From NCBI GenBank assembly GCA_031963415.1, contig JASSUI010000001.1, positions 124,001-188,000 of the forward strand: 64,000 nucleotides of DNA. The letters are read 5' to 3'. This document shows positions 53,689 to 62,555 of this stretch, piece after piece; the first letter of the stretch is position 1; each line of letters begins with the position of its first letter. Below the pieces are notes generated by a model, which was given only the letters and a program-made list of their open reading frames with translations, was not told the origin of the DNA and ran no database searches. A program made the position numbers and the translations under genes. This DNA is from JASSUD01 sp031963415 (GTDB lineage: Bacteria; Pseudomonadota; Gammaproteobacteria; Burkholderiales; Burkholderiaceae).

Positions 53689-54414
53689 ATGGAAACCAAA
53701 AATCTCTCAAAAATACTTGTCGTTGATGATGATCCGCGGTTACGAGATTTATTGCGTCGTTACCTCGACGAACAAGGCTTTAATGTCTATGTAGCTGAAA
53801 ATGCCTCCTCGATGAATAAACTCTGGGTTAGAGAGCATTTTGATTTGGTTGTGCTTGATCTAATGCTACCCGGCGAAGATGGCCTATCGATTTGTCGACG
53901 CATGCGCGGTAGCAATGATCACACGCCCATTATTATGCTCACTGCTAAAGGTGAGGATATTGATCGAATTGTGGGCCTAGAGATGGGGGCTGATGATTAT
54001 CTATCTAAACCTTTTAATCCTCGTGAGTTAGTGGCTCGTATTCACGCGGTACTGCGCCGCCGCGCCCCTTCTGAATTGCCCGGTGCGCCTTCTGAAACGG
54101 TGGAAATCTTCAAATTTGGCGATTTTGTACTCAACCTCGCCACGCGCACGCTCACCAAGAATCAGCATGAAATTTCTCTGACTACCGGTGAATTTTCGGT
54201 GCTTAAAGTTTTTGCTCGTCATCCGCGTCACCCGTTGTCTCGAGAAAAGTTGATGGAGCTGGCACGCGGGCGAGAATATGAAGTGTTTGACCGCAGTTTA
54301 GATGTACAAATTTCGCGCTTACGCAAACTCATCGAGCCTGATCCAAGCAACCCTCGATTTATTCAAACCGTGTGGGGGTTAGGATATGTATTCATCCCAG
54401 AAGGCTCGAACTAA
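53689..54414 (+). CDS. ompR: OmpR-type response regulator
   Basis: Transcription factor controlling porins and envelope genes in response to osmotic or acid signals. The receiver domain (1-125) has DDD at 13-15, phospho-acceptor D57 in LVVLDLMLPGEDG, T in IIMLTAKGED and K in DYLSKPFN. A winged-helix DNA-binding domain follows (FSVLKVFARHPRHPLSREKLMELARGREYEVFDRSLDVQISRLRKLI). Sequence and length (241) match Burkholderia OmpR. The gene is followed after 33 bases by its kinase. The porin at 41739 is a plausible target. Confidence 0.95.
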   Translation: METKNLSKILVVDDDPRLRDLLRRYLDEQGFNVYVAENASSMNKLWVREHFDLVVLDLMLPGEDGLSICRRMRGSNDHTPIIMLTAKGEDIDRIVGLEMGADDYLSKPFNPRELVARIHAVLRRRAPSELPGAPSETVEIFKFGDFVLNLATRTLTKNQHEISLTTGEFSVLKVFARHPRHPLSREKLMELARGREYEVFDRSLDVQISRLRKLIEPDPSNPRFIQTVWGLGYVFIPEGSN

Positions 54415-54447
54415 GAACCTTTGCTTAGCCATTTTTATTAGTTCAGC

Positions 54448-55800
54448 ATGCCCATACGAATCAATTTGCGTTATCTTCCTTTTGCTTCTGGTGGGCTATT
54501 TTGGCGCACATTTTTATTGATCGCGTTGCTTATCACGTTCAGTCTCGCTGCCTGGTTTCAGAGCTTTCGTGTGATTGAGCGCAAACCACGAGCACAACGT
54601 ATTGCATTACAACTGGTCTCAGTAGTTAAGCTAACCCGCACTGCCCTACTTTATTCCGACCCCGATCTACGTCGTGCACTACTGCAAGATCTTGAGAGCA
54701 ATGAAGGTGTACGCGTCTACCCACGAGAGTTAACCGATAAATACAAACTGCAGCCTAACGAAGCGTTAAATCGATTAATTGAAGCGAATATACGCGCACG
54801 CCTTGGCCAAGACACGGTGATTGCGCAAGCCGTAAATGATAATGCTGGTGTATGGATTAGTTTCAAAATCGACGACGATGACTATTGGGTCGCGCTCAAT
54901 CGTGATCAACTCGACAATGTCACTGGCTTGCAGTGGCTTGGCTGGGGTGGCTTTGCACTGGCTCTTTCGCTATTTGGCGCAGCTTTTATCAGTAGTTTGG
55001 TTAATCGCCCTTTCACCCGCCTCGCTCGCGCCGCCCGCAAGCTGGGCGCAGGTCAAGCACCAGAGCCACTACCTGAACTAGGACTTGGCGTCGCAGCTGA
55101 AACCAACCGAAGCTTTAACCAAATGGTACGCGACCTGCAACAACTAGAAGCAGACCGCACGCTGATGTTGGCAGGTATTTCGCATGATTTACGCACGCCG
55201 CTTGCGCGCTTGCGACTAGAAACTGAAATGAGTCCAGCCGATCACCAAACGAAAAAAGCGATGATCAATGACATTGAACAAATGGATATGATTATTAGCC
55301 GCTTCCTCGATTACACGCGCCCAGTGCAGCGTGCCCCTGAGGCCGTAGAATTGTCGCTCCTAGTACGCGAAGTCGTCGCCCGCATAGCAAGCAAAGATAA
55401 GATACATATCACCGTCGATATAGATGAATCCGCCATCATCGAAGCAGATTGGACTGATATGCGTCGCATTATCGACAATTTGCTAGAAAACGCTCGTAAG
55501 TACGGACGCAGCACACATGACAATCTACCCCACATCACCGTCATCACGAAAGCACATCAAGGCCGCGTCGAGCTGTGTGTGTTAGATGACGGGCCGGGCA
55601 TTCCTGAGAATCAACTTAACCTCGTGCTGCGCCCTTTTTATCGTGCTGATACTGCACGTAGCCAAGCTGATGGCACAGGCCTTGGCATGGCTATCGTACA
55701 ACGTCTAGTCAACCGCTACCACGGCACCATACAGTTAAAAAACAAAATCCCTGGGCCAGGCCTTGCCGTCACTTTAATCTTTCCGAGCTATTCTCACTAA
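54448..55800 (+). CDS. envZ: EnvZ-type sensor histidine kinase
   Basis: Membrane kinase/phosphatase partner of OmpR. Membrane segments at about residues 16-37 (LFWRTFLLIALLITFSLAAWF) and 162-185 (GWGGFALALSLFGAAFISSLV) bracket a periplasmic domain of about 125 residues. HAMP, then the H-box ISHDLRTPLARLRLETEM with phospho-histidine H246, N-box IIDNLLENARKYG, and G-boxes DDGPGIP and GTGLGMAIVQRL. 450 residues is typical. It is in an operon with ompR. Confidence 0.94.
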   Translation: MPIRINLRYLPFASGGLFWRTFLLIALLITFSLAAWFQSFRVIERKPRAQRIALQLVSVVKLTRTALLYSDPDLRRALLQDLESNEGVRVYPRELTDKYKLQPNEALNRLIEANIRARLGQDTVIAQAVNDNAGVWISFKIDDDDYWVALNRDQLDNVTGLQWLGWGGFALALSLFGAAFISSLVNRPFTRLARAARKLGAGQAPEPLPELGLGVAAETNRSFNQMVRDLQQLEADRTLMLAGISHDLRTPLARLRLETEMSPADHQTKKAMINDIEQMDMIISRFLDYTRPVQRAPEAVELSLLVREVVARIASKDKIHITVDIDESAIIEADWTDMRRIIDNLLENARKYGRSTHDNLPHITVITKAHQGRVELCVLDDGPGIPENQLNLVLRPFYRADTARSQADGTGLGMAIVQRLVNRYHGTIQLKNKIPGPGLAVTLIFPSYSH

Positions 55801-55975
55801 CGGCAAAAAAGTGCATCACCGCTTTTCTATATAGTTCGGCTAAATGCCACCTCAAATTTACTAAGATGGTATCTTTACGCTGATAGGGTTAGATAAATCC
55901 TATTGCTAAAAATTTTTTACAAATCTATAGTTTTTCAGATGAACAGCTTGGTCGTATCTAGGTAGAATCTGCTAA

Positions 55976-56118
55976 GAACCTGTCCACAAATTGTCTAAAA
56001 GGCCGTGATCCCGGGGAGGTCGGAGCGCAGCAACCGGAGTGTACGTGGATGTACATGAGGATTGCGAGCACCGCCCGACCCCGGATCACGGTCTTTTAGG
56101 CGATTTGTGGATAGGTTC
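55976..56118. repeat. Palindromic intergenic repeat, family C (complete copy)
   Basis: GAACCTGTCCACAAATTGTC and AAAAGGCCGTGATCCCGG on the left are mirrored by CCGGATCACGGTCTTTTAGG and CGATTTGTGGATAGGTTC on the right. The centre contains GGTCGGAGCGCAGCAACCGG and inner complementary segments. It is the best preserved long hairpin in the window and the only complete family C copy. It lies between envZ and ahpC. Confidence 0.8.
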
Positions 56119-56228
56119 TAAGAGTAAGGTACGCTTTTGTTGTATGACAGCTTGCCACCCTCTGCCTTAAGCGGATCACCTGTTGCTATCAGTCATGAAT
56201 CATCATTTTTAATCCCAGGAGGAAAGCG

Positions 56229-56777
56229 ATGAAAACCGTAGGCGATGAACTTGAAGAATTTACAGTTCAAGCTGTTAAACCCGGCTTTAATCATCATGAA
56301 GAGAATGGTGAGTCAGCCTTCGAAACGATTACCGAAGAATCATTCCCAGGCAAATGGAAAGTCATTTATTTCTTCCCTAAAGCATTCACCTTTGTTTGTC
56401 CCACTGAGATTGTTGAATTTAACAAGCTCGTAAAAGACTTCGAAGAGCGCGACGCTGTCTTATTAGGCGGCAGTAGCGATAATGAATTTGCCCAACTTGC
56501 TTGGCGCCGTGAGCATCAAGATCTGAACAAACTGAATCACTACTCCTTTGGCGATGTAACCGGTGATTTGATTGATCAACTTGGTATACGTGACGAAGAA
56601 GCTGGCGTGGCACTGCGTGCAACTTTTATTGTTGACCCTGACAACATCATTCAGCATGTGTCGGTAAACAATCTGAACGTTGGTCGCAATCCACAAGAGG
56701 TGTTACGTATTCTTGACGGTTTGCAAACCGACGAACTATGTCCATGTAACCGTGCAGTTGGCGGCGCTACGCTGTAA
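56229..56777 (+). CDS. ahpC: Alkyl hydroperoxide reductase AhpC (peroxiredoxin)
   Basis: Reduces hydrogen and organic peroxides. The peroxidatic cysteine is C57 in FTFVCPTEIVEF; resolving cysteines C171/C173 lie in ELCPCNRAVGG near the C-terminus. The whole 182-residue sequence is that of the AhpC/Prx1 subgroup that works with AhpD rather than AhpF. A strong AGGAGGA ribosome binding site precedes the ATG. Its partner, the AhpD-like gene, is 377 bp downstream across two palindromic repeats. OxyR control is likely, but no site was identified. Confidence 0.94.
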   Translation: MKTVGDELEEFTVQAVKPGFNHHEENGESAFETITEESFPGKWKVIYFFPKAFTFVCPTEIVEFNKLVKDFEERDAVLLGGSSDNEFAQLAWRREHQDLNKLNHYSFGDVTGDLIDQLGIRDEEAGVALRATFIVDPDNIIQHVSVNNLNVGRNPQEVLRILDGLQTDELCPCNRAVGGATL

Positions 56778-56870
56778 ATAAGCGAGTCATAGCCAATCAT
56801 ATGGCGCGACGTATTTTTTTAGATCGCGCCAAATTGAGCAGCCTTTTCCGCAATTGGTGGGCCGGTTTTT

Positions 56871-57046
56871 AGAGGCTGTTCACGATCTCTAAGAAGAAAA
56901 AATATTAGGGTGGTGCAGCACGCCTGTTGGGGGTTTCTTTGTCGCCCCAATCTACGATTCATTTGTAGGTTGGGATGGCGAAGGAACCTCAACATCGCAC
57001 CAATCACCTTCAATTTCTTCCTATTTAGAGATCATGAGCAGACCTC
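56871..57046. repeat. Palindromic intergenic repeat, family B
   Basis: AGAGGCTGTTCACGATCTCTAAGAAG on the left faces TAGAGATCATGAGCAGACCTC on the right. GGTGGTGCAGCACGC and the inner GGGGTTTCTTTG / CGAAGGAACCTC pairs extend the symmetry. This is the longest family B copy and lies between ahpC and ahpD-like. Confidence 0.7.
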
Positions 57047-57047
57047 T

Positions 57048-57142
57048 AAGAACCTTTTTAAATTTTCCCTGGGGATGTACCGGAAATAGTACAAGACGTA
57101 CGCAAGGTAACTCCCCCTAGGGAAAGCCTAAAAAGGTTCTTA
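57048..57142. repeat. Palindromic intergenic repeat, family A
   Basis: AAGAACCTTTTTAAATTTTCCC faces GGGAAAGCCTAAAAAGGTTCTTA. The interior has GTACCGGAAATAGTAC. It directly abuts the family B copy, showing two different repeats side by side between functionally linked genes. Confidence 0.7.
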
Positions 57143-57154
57143 TAGGAAGCACTC

Positions 57155-57679
57155 ATGGAATTCATTACTACAATAAAAAACCTCATCCCTGACTATGCCA
57201 AAGATATTCGTCTTAACTTAGATGGCACCATTGCCCGCTCATCTTTAGAAGGCAACGACGCGGTAGGTGTCGCGCTGGCTTCTGCATTTGCAGCACGTAG
57301 CCAATCACTTATTAAGATTATCAAAGACGCCAATATTCTCTCCGCTGAAGAACTCAACGGAGCGTTGAGTGCAAGCGCGCTGATGGGGATGAACAATACT
57401 TGGTATCCGTATACCGAGATGTCAGACAGCACTGATTTAAAAGGCGTGCCTGCAGGTTTGCGTATGAATGCCTATGCTAATCATGGCGGCATCGATAAAC
57501 GGCGCTTTGAAATGTATGCATTAGCCGCGTCAATCATTGGCAAATGCCATTTCTGCGTCAAATCGCACTTTAATACACTTCGTAAAGAAGGTATGAGCAT
57601 TGAACAATTACGCGATGTGGGCCGCATTGCTGCGACCATTAATGCAGCAGCACAAGTAATCACTGCGGAACAAGCTTAA
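57155..57679 (+). CDS. ahpD: AhpD-like alkylhydroperoxidase (carboxymuconolactone decarboxylase family)
   Basis: All-helical disulfide reductase that regenerates AhpC. The redox motif is C131-H-F-C134 in GKCHFCVKSHFN, with the nearby H138 of the proton relay (E118-like acid upstream in RRFEMYALAASI). The C-terminal GRIAATINAAAQVI completes the family fold. At 174 residues it matches AhpD of the AhpC-AhpD system. The ATG at 57155 has a modest AGGAAG site. It is separated from ahpC by two palindromic repeats, so co-transcription is not certain. Confidence 0.9.
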   Translation: MEFITTIKNLIPDYAKDIRLNLDGTIARSSLEGNDAVGVALASAFAARSQSLIKIIKDANILSAEELNGALSASALMGMNNTWYPYTEMSDSTDLKGVPAGLRMNAYANHGGIDKRRFEMYALAASIIGKCHFCVKSHFNTLRKEGMSIEQLRDVGRIAATINAAAQVITAEQA

Positions 57680-57706
57680 GGATTTGGCTGGCTATATCGT
57701 CTTCAT

Positions 57707-57828
57707 ACCTGTTCATCATCTTCTAAAAGAAGAAGTACGAAAGTTACGAGGCGTACATGTTGGGGTGACGCAGGAACCCCAACGTAACTGCTATCTCCCC
57801 CTTCATCTCTGATGACCTTGAATAAGCT
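57707..57828. repeat. Palindromic intergenic repeat, family B (diverged)
   Basis: TACCTGTTCATCATCTTC and the inner GTTGGGGTGACGCAGGAACCCCAAC form symmetrical segments, with CATCTCTGATGACCTTGAATA as a diverged right arm. The inner GTTGGGGTG…GAACCCCAAC palindrome is shared with the copy at 30555. Confidence 0.6.
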
Positions 57829-57829
57829 T

Positions 57830-58309
57830 CTAACTAGAAGCCAACAGTATCACTGCTTGCGCGGCTATACCCTCTTCCCGTCCAAGCGCACCCAACTCCT
57901 CATTAGTCTTCGCTTTAATATTGACGCAATCTAATGGCACATTTAAGTCAGCCGCCAAATTGTTACGCATTAATGGTAAGTAAGAGGCGAGCTTAGGCTT
58001 TTGAGCGATCACCGTACTATCTAAATTAACTACCTGATAGCCAGCCGCTCTGACCAACTTCATTGCCTCTCGCAGCAACAAGCGACTATCCGCCCCGGCA
58101 AAACGCGCATCTGTATCGGGAAAATGTCGCCCAATATCCCCTAGCGCAGCGGCACCTAACAATGCGTCAGTCACCGCATGCAATAAAACATCAGCATCCG
58201 AATGACCGAGCAACCCCTTCGTATGTGGCACCTGCACGCCACCAATAATCAGAGCACGCCCTGCCACTAGCGCATGTACATCATAACCTTGCCCAATTCG
58301 CAATTTCAT
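57830..58309 (-). CDS. ispF: 2-C-methyl-D-erythritol 2,4-cyclodiphosphate synthase
   Basis: Cyclises the MEP-pathway intermediate toward isoprenoids. MKLRIGQGYDVHAL contains the metal ligands (D-x-H), and HSDADVLLHAVTDALLGAAALGDIG is the family signature. 159 residues is standard. In Burkholderia it follows ispD directly; here 1 kb containing an opposite-strand gene separates the two. Confidence 0.96.
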   Translation of the reverse strand: MKLRIGQGYDVHALVAGRALIIGGVQVPHTKGLLGHSDADVLLHAVTDALLGAAALGDIGRHFPDTDARFAGADSRLLLREAMKLVRAAGYQVVNLDSTVIAQKPKLASYLPLMRNNLAADLNVPLDCVNIKAKTNEELGALGREEGIAAQAVILLASS

Positions 58310-58467
58310 TTTGTTACTTACCTTTTCATTTTGAACATATCAGACCGTCAAGTCCCGAGAATCACTTGCCTTAGAACAGAAATAGCAAGTTTAATAAAAG
58401 CAGTATATTTTTCACAGTATGTAATAATTACTTCCTAATTTTATATTTTCCTAATTGAGGTAAAAGA

Positions 58468-59142
58468 ATGAAAATAACACAGCCCATTATTTCTAGCAGC
58501 CTTTCTCTCAGTCAGGACAAATTGAGTGCAAAGCCGGATAAAGAAGGTTGTGATGAGGAGCACTGCTCGGCATCCAACATTTATGGACATTTAGAAGAAC
58601 CTTGCCTTAAAACCCCAAACTCATCTATTAAAAAGAGAGAAAAGAAAGAAGAGTATCGTTTATTTAAATTATTAATGAGACAAATAGAGGTAGAGATACT
58701 TTATTTGCAAAAAATAAGAGAGATACTTTATCTAGAAGCGCAAGACAATCTCTTATCTCTGCTTAAAAAACTAAGAGATTTATCAAAAAACAATATAGAA
58801 AACAACGATAATAGAGAGCAAACCAAAGCCATTGTAGAAAAAATAGACAATCTAATATCTACAAAAGTTACACATCAACCAATGTAGGATGATCTAAAAG
58901 ACGAATTAAAGCATAAAATCTCATCGCACTTAAATGATTTGAAAAAACAGGGCGAGAAAAAATTAACAGAAGAAATTAATTTTTTAATCGAACATTTCTA
59001 TAAATCACATTTTCCAAAAGAAAATATTATCACTTTAAATAAAATAAATACATCAATAGAAACCAGAGAGTTATATATCAAAAAAATAGAAGACGACTTA
59101 AAAAATATGAAATTAACAAAACCCATCGGCTTAATATCTTAA
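58468..59142 (+). pseudogene. AT-rich coiled-coil gene with an in-frame TAG stop
   Basis: From ATG 58468 the frame encodes 139 residues: a Ser-rich leader (SLSLSQDKLSAKPDKEG) then charged helices (KKREKKEEYRLFKLLMRQIE). It stops at TAG (58885-58887). The same frame then continues with DDLKDELKHKISSHLNDLKK…EEINFLIEHFYKSHFPKEN to TAA at 59140-59142, in the same style, so the original gene was probably 224 codons. The 139-residue front part may still be made. Unrecognised; inserted between ispF and ispD, with the composition of the other putative effectors. Confidence 0.55.
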
Positions 59143-59269
59143 ATTTTATTGATAGCCTAATATTTTTTAGGAAAATCAATATAAAGCATGGTTAAAAATA
59201 ACTTAAAAATCATGCACTTATGGGCATTCTTTAACATCTAAAAAATATAATTCATATAAGTACAGAGAA

Positions 59270-60004
59270 TTATTTCTTGCTATGCCCAAGCATCGCTTCA
59301 AGGGTTTCAAAATCAGCCGGATAAGTTACCTTGAAGTTACACAGACTTCCCATTACTAGGCGAGGTTTATAGCCCAAATGTTCGAGCGCGCTAGCTTCAT
59401 CGCTCACTTCTTGGGCTGCGTGTTGCGCGCGCTGTAGTGCCGTGCGCAGCAAACCTAATCTAAACATTTGAGGGGTTTGCGCGAGCCATAAATTATCACG
59501 GGGTTCTGTGCTAATAATACGCGGGGAGTTGACTGCGCTAGCATCGGTTATCGCTAGCGGCGGTTGTGCTCGTTTGAGGGTATCGGCCAGCGGCAACGCC
59601 AAAATGCCTCCGACCGGTTCATCACGCATCGCTTCAAGTAATGTGCGAATTAACGCGGGGGTGATGCCTGGGCGCGCGGCATCGTGTACCAATACCCAAT
59701 CTTGCTCAGTTGCACCTAGTTCTATCAGTGCTTCTAGGCCATTTAGGACAGAAGCTTGCCGGCTTGCACCACCACAACGACGGACGATAAAACGTAGGCC
59801 GTTAAAGCGGCGCGCATCGAAATGACTGTCATTCGGCGCAATGACCACTAGCGTTTGCGACAACTCAAGACATGCATCAAAGGCTGACAAGGTGTAATGC
59901 AATAGCGCTCGGCCAGCGATCATTCGATACTGCTTAGGAAGCGCGCTACCAGCACGCGCGCCGACGCCTGCGCAGGGGATAAGGGCAAAGAAACGTTGAC
60001 TCAC
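59270..60004 (-). CDS. ispD: 2-C-methyl-D-erythritol 4-phosphate cytidylyltransferase
   Basis: Couples CTP to methylerythritol phosphate in the MEP isoprenoid pathway. FFALIPCAGVGARAGSALPKQY is the nucleotide-binding start (with R and K that contact CTP). VLVHDAARPGITPALI and the SDEASALEHLGYKP segment are further landmarks. I prefer GTG 60004, giving VSQRFFALIPCAG, because the family starts near there; an ATG at 60100 adds 32 unrelated residues. Separation from ispF is noted above. Confidence 0.93.
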   Translation of the reverse strand: MSQRFFALIPCAGVGARAGSALPKQYRMIAGRALLHYTLSAFDACLELSQTLVVIAPNDSHFDARRFNGLRFIVRRCGGASRQASVLNGLEALIELGATEQDWVLVHDAARPGITPALIRTLLEAMRDEPVGGILALPLADTLKRAQPPLAITDASAVNSPRIISTEPRDNLWLAQTPQMFRLGLLRTALQRAQHAAQEVSDEASALEHLGYKPRLVMGSLCNFKVTYPADFETLEAMLGHSKK

Positions 60005-60192
60005 TACTAAGCACAACCTTATAAGGTAGAAACTGAAGAAACCCCTGTATAACTCTTGTAGGACAGCCACACATCCTTGTGTGAGCAAAGATAGAGGCAT
60101 GCTTCACTATCCAAATAATGCAGAGGTTTTCGAATTCTATAATATTACAAGCCACCAAAATTCATTGAAATTTGCGTGGAAAGGACAAGACA

Positions 60193-62298
60193 TCAGCTTT
60201 TGTTGATTACTTTGCCTACATGCTCTTTTATAACGTTGAGTGTTTTCTTGGAAAATTTACAACCGCTGATATCCAGCACTTCTAATTTTCTTAATCGTTT
60301 TATCTCCAACAATGCTTTATCTGTCAACCCATAGGATTTACTCAAACGCAACTCTTTTAAATTAGGCATCATATCGATTATTTTTCGGAAAAAATGATTA
60401 GAAAGTTGTGAACTCTCCAACGTCAAAATTTTCACCTTTTCCAATTTAAATTCAATTGAAAATCCTTTGGCCATTAAGAAATATATTTTTCTAAAATGCA
60501 CACCTTCTAATTCTGGCATCGCCTGCATCACCGTTTCAAAAGACACATCTGGGATGCGACATAGTTCCATTTTAAAAATTTTTAATTTTTTCAAAGGCAT
60601 CGCATCTGAAAATATTTTAGTATTTAAACCTTCGCATCTATTCAAATGTAACGCTTGCAGCCCACTTATAATTTGAGTGATATTCTGACAGGCGCTTTCA
60701 TGGAAAGCCCCTCCATTGATCCGTAAATAGTTCAGCTCTAGATTTTTTAGAAATGAGATTGATAAATCGGATAACCCGGCATCCATATCTATTTCCAAGC
60801 TTTTCAAAGCAGGCTGATTTTCTAGCATTAAATATAAATAAGTATCAGAAATCTCGCATTTTGAAATTTTTAGAGAAAATAGCTTTAATTTTGACAAGGC
60901 AAAAAATGCAGAACGAGTCAAACCAACGCATGAATTCACCTCTAAACTTCTTAATTTATGCTGATTCTTTATCATTTCATTAAAAGCCATATCAGAAATT
61001 TTGCACCTAACTAGCCTTAACGCATTTAATTTGCGGCTAGAGAGATTAAAAAATGCTAAAGAAGTCAAACCGACGCATGAAACCAACTCTAAATTTTTTA
61101 GATTGGGGCTATTTTTAAAAAGTGTACTTAAAAAACTATCTGAGAGACGACAGTTAAATAACTTTAAAGAAACCAGATTTGGAGTATATATAGATAGAAA
61201 TACATCATCATTGATTAAATGACACGAGGATATTTCCAAATATCTTAAATTAGGTTTATTTTTTAGCAATAAACGAAGGAAATAGGTAGAGATATCACTT
61301 CCCATCAAACGTATTTCTTCCAAATTTGATGAAGACGCGAGATTTTCGAGCACCAACTCATTCAAAAATAAGCGATGCACTGCTAAAGCACTCATCCTTA
61401 ATAAAGCATTCCCTAAAAATCCAGTGTCTAAATTAGCCATACTTAAATCATTTAGGCCTGTGCACGCGTACAAGCCAAAACCTCTCAAATTAGGCATTAC
61501 TTTTAATATTTTTATTAAAGTTGACATAGAGAGTTGACATTCTTTCAGCTCTAACGATTTGGCCTTTTCCCATTTTGAAGAAAAAGCCGCTGACCCAAAC
61601 GTTATTTCATTAGGCAATATAATCTCAGCTTGGCGCAGATCAATCTGATACAACTGTAGATTTTTTATGGGTAGAGATGCGTTTTCTTTCAGATTCAAAT
61701 CTGGTTGTTCTTGCAGAATAATTTCTTCATTTTTCCTATTAATTTCTAATTCGGCCTTATCTAACGCTGTTTTTATATTTCTATCAGTTAAGCTCGGATA
61801 AGCTTTGATTCTCGATACATTTCTAGCAAATCCTCCCTTTGCCAAACGCAACATCGTCGTATCTGGCCCTGTTTTTTGCAGCAAACTGAGCGCACCTGGC
61901 AATTCTGCTGCATTCACGACTTCTATACATCGAATATACGGTGTCGCTATTTGATGCAACGTTTTGCTGACACACCGTAGATTTTTAATATCTTCCGTGC
62001 GCAAAAACGGAACAATCATTAACCAGATTTCTGGTGGCAAATTTTTACCTGACTGACACTCATCTTTTTTTGCGGAAAGCAACGAGCAGATCTTCTCTAA
62101 CAAGTTATAGCGTAACGTTTGACTTTTAACCGCTACATTTGAAGGCAAAGATAAATTGACTGAAGATAATTTACCCTTCACCAGGGCGCGCAATTGATTA
62201 AGCCGACCCAATCCGGTTTCAGAAGAATGGTTGTACGCAAAGAAGGAGCTGCCTACGTGGTAGGTTGCAAATTTGGTTAGCGTGCCGACATAAGACAT
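60193..62298 (-). CDS. F-box and leucine-rich-repeat protein, putative host-directed effector
   Basis: 701 residues. Residues 87-125 (LPPEIWLMIVPFLRTEDIKN, then LRCVSKTLHQIATPYI) match the F-box consensus LP-E----I---L---------VCK-W. From about 210 to the end run some 16-18 leucine-rich repeats of the FBXL/AMN1 kind with recurring LRSLEVNSCVGLT-, LKNLELVSCVGLT- and CKISD-like units. FBXL proteins bind Skp1 and present substrates for ubiquitination in eukaryotes, and bacteria have no such system. No signal peptide is present and the gene is AT-rich. It lies between ispD and mfd, which are adjacent in relatives. Translocation into the host cell is inference. Confidence 0.8.
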   Translation of the reverse strand: MSYVGTLTKFATYHVGSSFFAYNHSSETGLGRLNQLRALVKGKLSSVNLSLPSNVAVKSQTLRYNLLEKICSLLSAKKDECQSGKNLPPEIWLMIVPFLRTEDIKNLRCVSKTLHQIATPYIRCIEVVNAAELPGALSLLQKTGPDTTMLRLAKGGFARNVSRIKAYPSLTDRNIKTALDKAELEINRKNEEIILQEQPDLNLKENASLPIKNLQLYQIDLRQAEIILPNEITFGSAAFSSKWEKAKSLELKECQLSMSTLIKILKVMPNLRGFGLYACTGLNDLSMANLDTGFLGNALLRMSALAVHRLFLNELVLENLASSSNLEEIRLMGSDISTYFLRLLLKNKPNLRYLEISSCHLINDDVFLSIYTPNLVSLKLFNCRLSDSFLSTLFKNSPNLKNLELVSCVGLTSLAFFNLSSRKLNALRLVRCKISDMAFNEMIKNQHKLRSLEVNSCVGLTRSAFFALSKLKLFSLKISKCEISDTYLYLMLENQPALKSLEIDMDAGLSDLSISFLKNLELNYLRINGGAFHESACQNITQIISGLQALHLNRCEGLNTKIFSDAMPLKKLKIFKMELCRIPDVSFETVMQAMPELEGVHFRKIYFLMAKGFSIEFKLEKVKILTLESSQLSNHFFRKIIDMMPNLKELRLSKSYGLTDKALLEIKRLRKLEVLDISGCKFSKKTLNVIKEHVGKVINKS

Positions 62299-62555
62299 CT
62301 TTTTTTCCCATCCTCAACAAAAGTAAATCAACACATTCATCAATAAACAAAATGCATTACTGGGAAAATGAGAAAGGTCTCGTTGTCCTGAAGAAAAAGA
62401 TGAATCAATGAAATCTCTGCAAAACCGCAAGGAACAGGCGTGTCTTTGAGTACTCCCCATCCAGCCCACAAACGCAACGATTTACAAACTTCCTTTAAAA
62501 TGCTTTTTTTGCCAACGTTGCGCTGGCTTATCTTCTGGCAATCTTGGATTAATTT

